Shown: one piece after another, positions 46,455 through 58,715 of the stretch
Position numbering within the stretch: the first letter of the stretch is position 1
Layout: every line of letters starts with the position of its first letter
Origin: Paulownia fortunei
Taxonomy: Eukaryota; Streptophyta; Magnoliopsida; Lamiales; Paulowniaceae
Assembly (NCBI GenBank): GCA_019321725.1
Contig: CM033115.1
Span: forward strand, 9,372,673 to 9,436,672
DNA length: 64,000 nt
Direction: 5' to 3'
Made by a program: the position numbers and the translations under genes
Notes under the pieces: generated by a model
Database searches by the model: none
Seen by the model: the letters and a program-made list of their open reading frames with translations, nothing else
What the model was told of the DNA's origin: nothing

Positions 46455-46960
46455 CACATATGGCCAACACTAATGCATTGAAAGTTAAAAGATTTCTTGA
46501 AGGCTTGAGACCAAAACTATATAGAGATGTGTATATGGCAGGAATCCAATGAGGGACATAATAAATTGCTGAGAGAGCATTAGTGGCAGAACAAGCTGAA
46601 CTTAGAATTTAGCTTGCTCAGGAAATTCAACGCCAATTTAAGCAAGAACAAGGGCAATGATGGGTTGGAAATGAGAAGAAGAGACCATTTCAAATGCAGA
46701 ATCAAAAATCAAAATTCCAACCAAGACAAGGGCAACAATAGTGGGATCAGAGTAAGCATACAAAGATTGATCAAGGCAAAGCATCGATGTCGCAACCTGC
46801 TTATCCTAAATGTGGTGGTCAGCACAGTAGAGTGTGCATGATGGAGACTAGAACCTATTTTGTGTATGGGAAGGTTGACATATTTCCAAAGTATGTCCAG
46901 ATAATCCAAATCCAACAGGACAAAGAAAAGTGTTAGTTAGAGTCTTTACATCACTAGATC
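46455..46960 (+). pseudogene. gag C-terminal part of element B
   Basis: Starts in the second half of gag (ALKVKRFLEGLRPKLYRDVY, AERALVAEQAEL), followed by a Gln-rich linker and a degraded double zinc knuckle (PKCGGQHSRVCMM, then TYFVYGKVDIF with cysteines lost). The capsid N-terminal half, which element C still has at 53344-53800, is missing. The deletion breakpoint lies between about 46440 and 46475, where B and C stop matching. Confidence 0.8.
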
Positions 46961-47480
46961 AGATGTTGAGGTGAACCCATTAGTGGTAACATGTAAATTC
47001 TCTATCTTTAGTACTCTAGCATTTGCGTTGTTTAATTTTGGAGCTACACACTCATTTATATCCACTGATTATGTGAAGAGGCTGGGTAGAGTACCTAATA
47101 CTGTTGAGGTCAGTTATAATGTGATAATTTCTTCTGGAGATTCAAAACAAACTAACCATACTTTAAGAGATTATGTTATTCCCATTGAAAATAGAGAACT
47201 CTATGTTGATTTAATTGTATTGACCATGAATGACTATGATATGATTTTGGGCATGGATTGATTGTTAAAGTATCATGCTACTATAGATTATCAGAGAAAG
47301 ACAGTAATTTTTCAACCCCTTGGTGAGGAACCATTCACCTTTATTGGAATCGTAAAAATCTTCAAATTCCCAATTATATCAACATTGGAAATATAAAGAT
47401 TATTGGATAGTGGTTGTGAAGGATATTTGGTGATTGTCATGAGCATTGAAGAACAACACCATCCGATCCTTAGTGAAGTG
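46961..47480 (+). pseudogene. Aspartic protease region of element B
   Basis: ALFNFGATHSFISTDYVKRL at about 47024-47083 is the protease, with Asn where the catalytic Asp is expected and Phe where Ser is usual. The frame is open 46971-47261 (VIPIENRELYVDLIVLTMND, DMILGMD) up to a TGA at an expected Trp codon, then VIFQPLGEEPF. Inactive by its active site as well as by stops. Confidence 0.85.
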
Positions 47481-48380
47481 TCAATTATTTAGGAATATCC
47501 AGAAGTATTTCCTGATGATCTTCCTAGATTACCTCCAGACCATGAGATAGAACTTGTTATTTAACTAAATCTAGGAACACATCCAATGTCTAAAGCTCCA
47601 TACCGAATGGCACCAGTTGAGTTGAAAGAATTGAATTAAAGATACAAATATAGGAATTTTGGATAAAGGTTTTATCATACCTAACTTTCACCATAGGGTG
47701 CATCGATTCTATTTTTACGTAAGAAGGATGGTACAATACGATTGTGTATAGACTACTGAGATTTAAATAAATTTACAATCAAGAATAAGTATCCTCTATC
47801 TAGAATAGAAGATTTATTTGATCAGCTCCAAGGTGCATCTATATTTTATAAAATTGATTTGGGATCTAGGTACCATCAATTGAAAATAAAAGAGGATGAT
47901 ATCACCAAGATAGGATTTAGCACGAGATATGGACATTATGAATTTTTGGTGATGCCATTTGGTTGACAAATACTCCAGCAGCTTTTATAGATTTGATGAA
48001 TCGAGTATTTAAAAAAATTCCTTGATAGATTTGTTATTGTGTTCATTGATGATATCCTAATTTACTCTAGCATAAAAGAAGAGCATGGTGAACAGCTAAG
48101 AATTGTTTTAGAGGTTTTGAAAGAGAAATAACTATATGCTAAATTAAAGAAATGTGAATTTTAGATTGATCGAGTGGTATTTTTGGGATATGTAATATCA
48201 GGAGCAGGAACATCTGTAGATCCAAGTAAAGTTAGAAGCTATTAATAGCTAGTCGCAACCTACTAATCTTTCAGAAGTACGAATTTTTTTAGGTTTAGCT
48301 AGATATTACTGTAGATTTGTGGAGGAATTTTCCAAGATAGCTTATCCTTTGACATAATTAACCAGAAAATATGTGAAATT
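47481..48380 (+). pseudogene. Reverse transcriptase of element B
   Basis: EYPEVFPDDLPRLPPDHEIE, PMSKAPYRMAPVELKEL, a short indel region, then [48 protein letters not shown], a frameshift, and the catalytic FIDD (48042-48053) with ILIYS. VVFLGYVISGAGTSVDPSKV is followed by another frameshift. Similar in layout to element A's RT but with more indels. Confidence 0.87.
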
Positions 48381-48858
48381 TACATAGACAGATGCTTGTG
48401 AGAAAAGTTTTCAAGAATTGAAGAAGAGGTTAACTTCAGATCCTATTCTTTCTATTCCATTAGGTACTGGAGATTTTGTGGTTTATAGTGATGCTTTGAA
48501 AAATGGGTTGGAATGTGTATTGATGTAAAATGGTAAAGTAATTGCATATGCATCCAAACAGCTTAAAGAGTACAAAAAGAATTATCCTACACATGATTTA
48601 GAGCTTACTGCAGTGGTGTTTGCCCTTAAGATATGGAGATAACATTTGTTTGGTGAACAACGTAAGATATATACTAATCATAAAAGCTTAAAATATTTCT
48701 TCACCCAAAAAAAGTTAAATATGAGACAGCGAAGATGGTTGGAGTTGGTGAAAGATTATGACAGTGTTATCAATTATCATCCTAGTAAGGCTAATGTTGT
48801 GGCTGATGCATTGTGCAGGAAATCAACACAAAATACCGTTGCTTTAGCTTTGACTTAG
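48381..48858 (+). pseudogene. RNase H of element B
   Basis: VVYSDALKNGL (about 48480-48512), [11 protein letters not shown] (about 48609-48642) and the open segment 48646-48858 with [20 protein letters not shown] (the expected IDHKSLKY Asp is Asn) and [17 protein letters not shown]. Confidence 0.85.
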
Positions 48859-50160
48859 AAACCAAAATTTATAGAGCTATAGAAAATGGATGTAGAGATT
48901 GTACAATAGGAAAATTTATAGCTTTGATAGTTCAACCGACCCTGATTGATTTCAACAAGAACAACAAGTTGATGAATATGTTACTAAAATGAGGAAGGAT
49001 ATTACTTCAGAAAAGTTTTTTGATTTTCATATGTCAGAGAATGGTATCTTGCGATTAAAAAAAAGACTATATGTGCCTAATGTAGACAACATTTGGGAAG
49101 ATATTTTGGCAGAGGCACATTCAACGCCATATTCAGTACGTCCAGGAACTACTAAAATGTATAGAGATTTGATAACGCATTACTAGTGGCTAGGTATGAA
49201 AAGAGATATTACTCAATTAGTAGAACAATGTTTAACATGTCAATAAATTAAGGCTGAACCTCAAAGACCATCAAGAACCTTGCAACCTTTATTTATTCCA
49301 GAATGGAAATGGGAAAGAATTACTACAGATTTCGTGTTGGGATCACCTAAAATAGTTAATGGTCATGATGCTATTTGGGTTATCGTTGACAAGCTAACTA
49401 AATTTGCTCATTTTCTTCCAATTTGTTCCACTTATTCCATGGAACATTATGCACAGATATATTACAAGAAGTGGTCAAACTTCATAGGGTACCACTATCT
49501 ATTATTTCTAATAGAGTTTCAAGGTTTTTGTCTTTATTCTGGAAGAGTTTACACATGGGATTGAAAATACAATTATCTTTCAATACTTCATATCATCCTC
49601 GGACTTATGGACAATCAGAGCGAACAATACAAATATTGAAAGATGTGCTTAGAGCTTGTGTATTAGATTTCATGGTCAATAGAGCAAATTTTACAATTAG
49701 TGGAATTCTCTTATAATAACAGCTATCAGTCCAGTATTGGAATGGCCCCCTATGAAGCATTATATGGTAGGAAATGTAGATCTCCAGTTCACTAGGATGA
49801 AGTTGGTAAAAAGAAACTTTTGGGCCCAAATATGATTCAAAAAATGACAGAAGTTGTGACACAAATTCGTCAACGAATGCAGATTGCCCAAAGCCAACAA
49901 AAAAGTTATGCTAATCAAAGAAAAAGAATGTTAGAATTTGCAATAGAAGATCAAGTATTTCTGAAGATATATCCAATGAAGGGGATTATGTGATTTGCAA
50001 AGAAAGGAAAGCTCAATCCTACATATATTGGTCTATTGAACGAATTAGAGATGTTGCTTACAAACTCAACCTACCTGCATCAATGTCTCAAGTGCACAAT
50101 GTATTTCATATATCCATGTTGAGGAAATAAATTGCGAATCCATCTCATATTCTGAAGAAT
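48859..50160 (+). pseudogene. Integrase of element B
   Basis: Open segment 48989-49186 holds ILAEAHSTPYSVRPGTTKMY (zinc region His pair) and continues to a CLTCQ pair near 49232. Core: WERITTDFVLGSPK (first Asp, about 49310-49350) and IWVIVDKLTKFAHFLPI (49374-49425); the second Asp is seen as Asn in SIISNRVSRFLSLFWKSL, and SYHPRTYGQSERTIQILKD supplies the Glu (about 49587-49640). C-terminal [24 protein letters not shown] and ASMSQVHNVFHISMLR are in broken frames. Non-functional. Confidence 0.87.
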
Positions 50161-50387
50161 GAACCTATAGAGCTGAAAGTAGATTTAAGTTATGAAGAAA
50201 GACCTGTAGAGATTCTTCTACGAGAAGTAAAACAACTGAGAAATAAAAGATCCCATTGGTTAAAGTATTATGGAGAAATTAGTCAATAGAGGAAGCTATT
50301 TAGGAAAGAAAAGATAATATGAAAGTTAGGTATCCAGAACATTTTCGATAAGTAAATTTCGAGGAAAAAATTTTAATGAGGGAAAGA
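50161..50387 (+). pseudogene. Chromodomain-like tail and polypurine tract of element B
   Basis: Broken frames give REVKQLRNKR, PLVKVLWRN, SIEEAIW and MKVRYPEHF, the same tail as in element A. GAGGGAAAGA (about 50378-50387) immediately before the 3' LTR is the polypurine tract. Confidence 0.78.
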
Positions 50388-53235
50388 TGTAATACCCAAG
50401 TCTCAGACTACTCACTTGGCCAATATGATTCATGCACTACATGCTACTTATATGCTAATTTGCATTAACATCTACATGGCATCTTATGTAGCATTCTTAA
50501 TAGTTAAACTTATAATGCTATCACTTGAGGTTAGTAGTTGAGATCCTATAATCTAATTAAGTAATTCTATATTTTGATGAGAAAAAGAATAGGTTGGTAA
50601 ATATATTGCACATTCATAGGTTATATGTTATAATTTTGGAAGTGTTAAAGGTGTGTTACTAGTAAGCTTATATGATTTGATTCAATTAGATCAAGGTGTT
50701 TTAAAAGTATACATCCATGAATTAACATACTTGGGATATTGGACATGATATAATGTGATTTAAGTGTCATATTACAAGGTCCATATCTGCATATGATTTT
50801 AGAAATGCAAAGTGGAAAATCATTTAAAAATCAAATGTCAATCGATTTATAGATCGAATGAACGGTTAAGAAATTAGGGCAAAACATTATTATCCGATCA
50901 TAAGGTAATTAAAATAGGTTGTAAATAGATAAATAAATATTGAAAAATACTAGATTACAGCTGTATATGGTGTGAATGATATTAGATTTGAACCATCACT
51001 TGACACCTCAAGCTTTGCCAACTCAAGCTACCACCTTAACCATTCTTCATTTCTATCCTTGAACCACGACTATAAACCATTTTCTGAGCTATTTCACCTC
51101 CCCAACCTCCATATTAAATTTTTGAAGTTTATATCAAGTAATTCCAAGTAAAGAAAAAAAGTGAAGGAAGCAAAGGAAAATAAGGAGGAGCAAGTAGAAG
51201 CTTAAATTGTGCATAGGTGAGCTTAACTCATGCTTTTGATTTAAGTTCTTGAATTGTTTGAGGTTTTATGATTTTTAAGCTTCTATTATTGTTTATAATC
51301 ATGTTAGGATGTTATTTATGGTCTTATAATTCACAAAAGAGGGATTTTTATTTACAAAATCGTAATAGAAATTACTAGGGATAGAAACTGTATACTTGCT
51401 GGTTTCTTGTTTTTAAAGTTTTATATTTGTATAATAAATTGATTAACACCTATATATTTCACCATATATGTGTTTATATATGAGTTTAGGTGATGTACAT
51501 AAGTTTGGATAGGTTATAAACTGAAATATGGTTTGATATTTAAAGAGACACTCAAAACTGTCATGATAGAACTTACAGTTTTTATGCTATGATAAATGGG
51601 CAGGTTTTGCTGAGGTAAATTAGTGATTTTAGGAAATTATAAAATATGGTTACATTTATATACATGTTATCTAAGTGTGGTAAAAATTTGTGAGTGATTG
51701 GATATGTTCAAGGATGTCAATATTATCATGCAACTAAATTGGATAGCAAAAAATATGAAAATGTAAATTTATCCTATTTGATAACTTAGCTTGTTTCAAC
51801 CTAAACATATTGCTATTGAGTGTTCACAATTAGGTACATGATATTATAGTTATAATATTTCAAATATATGATGTTTACATATATCTAAGATGAGAAATTA
51901 AGATATTTGAGGGATTATATTTGGTTCAAGTTTGTAAAAGGTTGAATGTTACCTAGATATCTTGGTGTTTAAGGTCTTAGTATGATATTTTATCCTTTCA
52001 ACTTGCCAAATTGGGAATGCTGCTTGATGTTGGGTTATATTACAGGCTATTTTACATCTAATATTGGAGCGGAATAATAAATAAATCTATACTAAACCAC
52101 CAACCAAGTGAAATGTAAGTAAAGATCCATTTGCAACTACAATACATGAACATAATACGTCTTGAAGCATTTATCCCTAATGTGTTAGTGATATTTAAAT
52201 TGATTAGATGACAAGAATATTATGTACCTTAAGAGTCTGATGATTCTCAAAGCATGTTGAGTGCAAGATGACTTGCATTCATATTGAATATACCATTCAT
52301 GAGCATTTACATGTGCACGCATGGCATATGCGTATAGTTGAGATTCTTACATGCACGATATGATTTGAGAAATAATTTTTAGAAAAACAAATATTTTGAT
52401 TGGCCACTACTAGTGCACCGAGGCATGCTTATGTGATATTTTGGGGCATCGTTAGTGTTACTTCTCAGAGGATCATAGGGTTTAACAGGGGGTGTTCCTT
52501 TGGTGGTCATGAGAGGGTGGACCACTTGACCGTGGCCTTATTGACTCCGCCGGTAGGAAGACTTCTAGAGGATCATAGGAAAAGATAGGGGTGGGACCTC
52601 AAATGATCCCAGAAGATGGTCTTTGGACCGAGTCAATTTGTTTATAGCTATTTGATTATTGATATTGTACAAAGCTCTATCCGGTATATAGTAGGTAGCC
52701 CAAGGACCCAATAAAATGAAGTGATTTTTAATAAAAACTCTTTGATTTATGAGTACTCTAATTTGACACATTTATAGCATCATATCTTAGAGATGAGTTG
52801 CATGAGATTTTATATCATACTTTTGTCATGCATGATTTTTACTTATTGAGCATTAGCTTATATAGTTCATGTATTATAGGTGAGCATGGTGAGACTTGAG
52901 ACCTTTGGTTTACTGGGCTGGCAGTGGGGCTCCTACAGGCTTTCAAAGATCAATATACTTGAATAATGACCTATTAGGCTATTTTGTGGGATGTGCTTTT
53001 GATTTTACAGTTTATTGTATTATATTAGTAACTTTATCCTATATATCACTTTCAAAACTCCTTTATGATAGAGAGTTTGAGTTTGTGATGATTTTTAATA
53101 GACCTAGTTAACGTTTTACTTTTATCAAAGTTTTGTCAAACTAATCAGGAAAAAAAAGTTATACACACGCAAACATGTACAAATTATGTTGCACAGGTTA
53201 TTTATATATATATATATTGTTACGAGATTGTGACA
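50388..53235 (+). mobile_element. 3' LTR of element B
   Basis: 2848 bp, TGTAATACCCAAGTCTCAGA to TTACGAGATTGTGACA, matching the 5' LTR with scattered substitutions and small indels. A TATATA microsatellite lies at about 53204-53218. The TSD pentamer CGTAG follows. Confidence 0.9.
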
Positions 53236-53800
53236 CGTAGTGCAGCCACGCCAATAAGTTTTACATTATCATATAATGCATTACATATTTCATGAATTAT
53301 ATTGGCCATATGTTGTCAAAATTGTGTAAAACAACGTTGTAAAATGGTGAGAACTCATGGTGAGAGCAGTGGTGGTGCCATAGCACAGAGAGCTGAGGTA
53401 ACCACCCTGGGTAATAATCAAGATACCATGATTAACCGATTAATAGAGTTAATTGAACAATAGTCTAAACAGATTTAATAGTTGATTGGGCAGAGGGATG
53501 ATGGTGAGCAACCATTGGTGGTGGTAAACCTACACCGGACAGAGCATATATATATGGTAGGTGAATGATTTAGAAGGCTGGATCCCCTGACATTTAAGGA
53601 TGCTATTCATCCTACTACTGTAGAAGACTGGTTGAGAACCCTGGAAAACATGTTCCAGTACAATAAGGTGCCAAAAGAGGAGAGGGTGATGTGTGCCACT
53701 TTCAAGTTTCATGGTAGTGTAGGCCATTGGTGGGACACGATCAAGAGGATAGAGGATATTACCACCATGAGCTAGGATAGATTCAAGAAGTTATTCTGAA
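53236..53800 (+). pseudogene. Leader and gag N-terminal part of element C
   Basis: Resumes the internal region interrupted at 43450: TGCAGCCACG...ATAATGCATTACATATT matches B at 46374-46425. From an ATG at 53344 the gag reads MVRTHGESSGGAIAQRAEVT, then LDPLTFKDAIHPTTVEDWLR, NKVPKEERVMCATFKFHGSV and GHWWDTIKR, the retrotransposon gag (capsid) signature, with several stops. Homology is lost after about 53800, so the rest of element C is missing. Confidence 0.82.
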
Positions 53801-55003
53801 ACAAAGGTTACTATTATGAATTTGATAAATGGTCAAGATGAGATTACTCTTATGAATTTGAGTAATCGAAATAGATTCCCACTATCCATTAAACTTGTCT
53901 TATGCCCAGATGTTAGTTTTCTTGGTATTAGTGATTTGTTAAGAACAAAATAGAAGAAAACTCAAGTTAAGTGCCAGGGTATACTTGGACCAAGATCTGT
54001 ATGGTGCACTATTTTTGAAAAAATGGCACACACTTCCAAGAAGGAAGGAAGCACCATAGCACATGTTTCATACCATGTGTGCCTAAGTGGCCATTAGTTA
54101 ATGAGTGAAAAGATCCTTACTTCCTCATTATGTGAGACCCAAAGGTTTATATAACCTCATTGTATACCCTTATGACTTTCAACTATTTTTCAAAACTTTA
54201 ATGTAGTGTTGCTACTTTGGCATGCTCCCAATAGCCATGGATGATTTGGTAATGCGGGACATGTCTAGGAAAGTAGTTATTTTGAAATTGATGGATCCTA
54301 GTGGGAAAGGAAGATTTTATATGGCTAAAACCTAATATGTATTTACTGGCCAGACAATTATGTCAAACTTAGATATTTGGGATATAATTGTGAATACATA
54401 ATATGGTATTGAAATCAAGTATGCTCTTATATTGTATAAGGGATCAGAGATACTTTGATTAGTGTAGCAAATAAGTTTGGGGTATAGCGAGATATTTTAT
54501 CCTTGTGTTTTTGAGAAATTGATTTGTTATATATCCTTAACCAATGTATATCATTAAACTTTTGTTAAAATGCTCGTTGGTCACACGATCTATTTTCTTG
54601 TATAAAGTTAGTGGTGTATAATTATGATCACAATAGACGAAAGTCCAGCCCTTATGTGCAAGTGGGAGATGTAAGAAATATTAAATGGGTTAACAGGTCG
54701 CCCATGAGGGCTGACCCAACCCAAAAGGTTCACAAAGAAAATACATTTTTGGTGGGAGTGGCTTTCTTGTAAACCACCTATAACCAATGTGAAGAGTTAA
54801 GTCCCCCAAAATTAATTCTCCATTTAGATAATAGATAAAAAAAGTTCTATGTGAAAATAACATTAGAAAACTAAAAAAAGATGGCTATTGTGATCAAGAT
54901 TTGAAAAACACCACTACTTGAAGAAACTTTTAGATTTTGAATCAAGACCTGTTTCGTATGTAATCGGATATGGACAAAAGTAAGCCCTAAAAAATGTGAG
55001 AAA
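53801..55003 (+). other. Unclassified retroelement-derived stretch, possible copia 3' end
   Basis: No clear protein. TTTATATAACC (about 54139-54149) is TATA-like. GTGCAAGTGGGAGA followed by TGTAAGAAATAT (about 54657-54682) has the look of a Ty1/copia polypurine tract with the LTR start behind it, and the following 330 bp contain AGGGCTGACCCAACCC. The stretch ends where the D2 LTR begins. I could not find the other LTR, so this is tentative. Confidence 0.35.
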
Positions 55004-56618
55004 TTATAAGTGCATATTATGACATATTTTTGTATCAAATCATTTATACTTTTCTTGCTTTATTCTTGTTAATATTATTATTTTATTAATATTTTGTGTT
55101 AGCGAATCAATGAATATAAAAAGATCAAATGAAGCATATTTCCAAACTTATGCAGTTTTAGTATTTTGAGCATAACTTTATGATCAAAAAAGCCCTATGG
55201 ACCTGAAACTTATTTCATTTGAAAGCCAAGATATTGAAGTACAATGTTTCTTTTGGACAATCAGCCCAATTCAGTCTTTATTATAGCAGAAAATTCGTCC
55301 AACTGGTTGCATAAAATTGATCACCAAAATTCATATCAGAGTTCAGCCCAATATTAACTTATTTGACCAATTGGGTCATATCTATTAAGCCCAAATTTAT
55401 TTTGGGCAGAAATTTGGATATGCTATATACAAGTTACAGAAGACAAGATGGTGAGTAAATGTGTCAAAATGGTAAAAATATAGGTTACAAGTTGCTACTG
55501 CTGTTAAAGGATGGCTCTTGGACATAATTTGGTAATTTGTCCATATCTCCTTCATCTAACCGCCAAATTTGACAAATGATATATAAAAATATATTAGAAC
55601 TGAAAGATATACAATTTGTGTTCTTACTCATCATCAAAATCTGATTGTATATGACCTAAAAATGCAATTCAATTCGGTAGGTGAGGACTTGGTGTAACAA
55701 CTTACTAGCTCTTGGCAACTAGCATATCACTTGATTAACCCCTCCATTATTTATCTAGCCTCTAGCTTACTCCAAGTACTATAAATAGTTCATGTATTAA
55801 GCTTGTAAAAGAAGAGGGGGTGGAGAGTTTCTTTAGGCTAAGTTTTCTAGTATGTTTGTTTTCTAGTAATATATGTTTTCTTGTAGTAATATAAATGCAT
55901 TCTCTAGTTCCTCTTTTATTTTTACTCTTTCCTACTTTTATTATGTCTTTCTAAATTTCATTTTACTGAGGAAAAAATGGTGAGCCTCTTTATGGAGGAA
56001 GAGGAATGGTTAAAAGGGTAGAAAATATTTAAGTATGTTGTATTATTATTTTGACTTTTGATTTAAACCCTGCTTGTTTTGTGGTGATTTTTGATTTATA
56101 TATCTCCAATGACACAACAAATACTTGGGTTCATTTAGCTTATTGTACGGTTTTACCCCACCGACTGCTAATGTAAAACCTTGATTTGTGGTTGACAAAT
56201 TTGTGCATAAATCTTGATCCCATAAATAAGTGTTGGCGTTAAGAGATAATTTGCAATAGTAAGAGAATATCATGATTACCTTATTGCATGAGTTATTAGA
56301 TAATATTTTCCCATGGAACCTTCATTATGTATGGATTCCAATAGTGACAATTAATAAAGATAAAAAAAGTAAATAACTGTTTCTCTCTCCAAAACTCAAT
56401 AGTAGATCCCTACTCTTCAGTGCTTTTATTACTTTGATTTTTCTTTAGTTACAACATGCATTAAATGTTCATATATTTTGATTCACATAAATCCCATTTT
56501 TTTAGAATTATAATACTAAATTCTTTAAGCAACTTCTCTGTGGATCGACCTCGAATTCACGAGAAATTTATTACTCAATACAACCTACACTTGTGTTTAG
56601 AACCTTAAACTTGTAGCA
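55004..56618 (+). mobile_element. 5' LTR of Athila/Tat-type copy D2
   Basis: 1615 bp, from TTATAAGTGCATATTATGAC (expected TGATAAG, first G mutated) to TTGTAGCA. Matches the solo LTR 14818-16311, with an extra block around 55530-55630 (TTTGTCCATATCTCCTTCAT and following). TATA box CTATAAATAG at 55789-55798; GTGGATCGACCTCGAATTCA near the 3' end. Confidence 0.87.
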
Positions 56619-56624
56619 AGTTTT

Positions 56625-56641
56625 TGGCGCCATTGTCGGGG
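56625..56641 (+). other. Primer-binding site of D2 (tRNA-Asp type)
   Basis: TGGCGCCATTGTCGGGG, six bases past the LTR end. It is complementary to the 3' end of plant tRNA-Asp except at two positions, both A/T in place of G/C. This primer type is characteristic of Athila/Tat elements. Confidence 0.85.
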
Positions 56642-56712
56642 AAGGCAAGGTAAGTATTCAGGTTTGTTATTATTTTTTCTTTGTAAATATAGTTTATTTT
56701 CTTTACGGATAT

Positions 56713-58622
56713 ATGGTTATATGGTATCGCAGTCTTAATTCTCGGCGTTTAGTTAGAAATAATTCTGAAACTTTGTTTGGAAATTTGTTTGAATCATCTT
56801 CACACACTTCCACCCTGGCTGAAAATGAAAGTCTCCAGGATGAAAAGAAAAATCAACAGGTGTGTACCATGCGTTATTACTTGCAACCTACATAGAATTT
56901 TTCTCCTGCTTGTTTCATTTTTCATCTCAATGCAATTAACTTTTGATTTAAGCCAGGTATGATCCATTTACTTCCTAATTTTCATGGTTTAGACTCTGAA
57001 AGTCCTTACTTGCATTTCAAAGAATTTGATGAAGTTTGTGCAACTTTTGATGATCAAACTTGCATAAATGAGATTGTTAAGCTCAAATTATTTCCTTTTT
57101 CTCTAAAAGATAAAGTAAAAAATTGGCTTAATTCTTTAAAACCTAGGCTAATTGGCACTTGACAAGTAATGCAAGTTGAATTTTTGAAAAAATTCTTTCC
57201 AACTCATAAAACTAATACTTTGAAAAGACAAATTCAAATTTTTTTTCAAAATTCTAATGAAGCTTTCTTTCAATGTTGGGAAAGATTTAAAAATTTATTG
57301 AATTCATGTCCACATCATAGTTTTGAAAAATGGCGCTTAATTTATTTCTTTTATGAATGTTTAACTCCTGAAACAAAATAATTTGTTGAAACAATATGTA
57401 ATAGTTAGTTTCTTGATAAAGAACCTGATGAATCCCTAGAATATCTAGATCATTTGGCAGAAAACTCTCAATCATGGCAGAGTGTTAATTCTTCCGGAGG
57501 TTCTATTAGATCTAATCTTCCTAGTAGTAATAAAGAAAAATATTACCTTAGCCAAGAAGATGATCTAAATGCTGGGCTTGCTAATTTAACAAGAAAAGTT
57601 AAAGCTATGGAACTTAAAACATTTAAGGAAATCAAATATATGCAAGAGGAAAAAGTTTGTAGCAATTGTGAACTTTTGGGGCACTCAACTAATGAATGTC
57701 CAAACATTCTAGTACAAGCAAATTTCATTAACATATTCAAAAAACTTTCCTATTTTTCATATTCTGAAACTTACAATCCACAATGGAGAAATCATCATAA
57801 TTTCAGTTGGCGAGATGATAATCGTGTCCAACCATTGCATTCACAAAAACCACCAAACTTTCATTATTATCTAGCTCCACATACAAAATCCCTTGAGGAG
57901 ACTTTGCAAGCATTTATGCATGAACAAACAAACATCAACAATCAGACTTCACAAGCTATTAATGAGATCAAAAGCACACTTTCAACACTGACAGCTTCTT
58001 TGAGTGCTTATGAAAAAGGTAAATTTTCTACTTAACATCAACCTAATCCTTCCACTCAGTGTCATGTTTCTTCTTCAAGTGAAAATTCAATCAAGGAGGC
58101 TAATTCAGTCACAACTCTTCAAAATTAAAAAATTATTGAAAAGACTATTCATTCCAAGGAGAAGGTTTCTAATCTACCTCCAGAAATGAAGAATGGAAAT
58201 AGTCTTAACGATGAAGATAAGTTTGAAGAAGGTAAGTGCGAAAATGATGAAATAGAAAAATATTTACCTCCAGCACCTTTTCCTCAAAGATTGGAAGCAA
58301 CACAGAAATTGAACTTAAATGCTGAAATTTTTTAAATTTTTAAATAAGTCAAGATTAATATTCCATTGTTGGATACAATCAAGCAAGTTCCACCTTATGC
58401 CAAATTTTTTAAAGGTTTGTGTATAATCAAAAGAAAACATCTTGTACAAAAGAAGGTATTTTTAACTAAAAGTGTTAGTTCAATCATTTAACAATTCACT
58501 CCACCCATGTACAAAGATCCAGGTTGTCCAACCATTTCATGTATCATAGTAAACACTAGAATAGAGCGTGTTTTGCTTGATCTTGGTGCTAGTGTAAATT
58601 TTCTACCTTTCTCAGTTTATAA
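56713..58622 (+). pseudogene. gag-protease of D2
   Basis: One reading frame runs from an ATG at 56713 to about 58622, broken only by stops (for example TAG 56893, TAA 56950, TGA 57160, TAA 57379). Capsid part: MRYYLQPT, GMIHLLPNFHGLDSESPYLH, VCATFDDQ, WLNSLKP, LKKFFPTHKTN, CWERFKNLL. Intact CCHC zinc knuckle CSNCELLGHSTNEC (about 57656-57697). Pre-protease linker INIPLLDTIKQVPPYAKF; protease LLDLGASVNFLPFSVY with catalytic Asp in DLGAS (58579-58593). The frame is lost after PFSVY. No frameshift in 1.9 kb makes this the better preserved D copy. Confidence 0.88.
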
Positions 58623-58715
58623 CAGTTAGGTTTAGGAGAACTTAAAACAACTTCTTTTGTACTCTAACTAGCTGACTGTTCGATTAACATTCCAAAGGCA
58701 GTAGTAGAAAATGTA

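Larger units (their letters stand above)
43451..53235 (+). mobile_element. Element B: chromovirus-type Ty3/gypsy retrotransposon inserted in element C
   Basis: 9785 bp with LTRs of 2852 bp (43451-46302) and 2848 bp (50388-53235). Flanking pentamers CGAAG (43446-43450) and CGTAG (53236-53240) form a one-mismatch target duplication, and the host sequence on both sides is the internal leader of element C. The internal region is only about 4.1 kb because the N-terminal half of gag is deleted. The remaining domains run gag C-terminus, PR, RT, RH, INT, chromodomain-like tail. All frames are broken. Confidence 0.9.

Noticed and set aside
45430..52588. Matching ORFs in both element B LTRs (45430-45642 and 52400-52588)
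   Set aside because: The similarity is explained by LTR identity. One is truncated relative to the other and no start signal or domain is visible.
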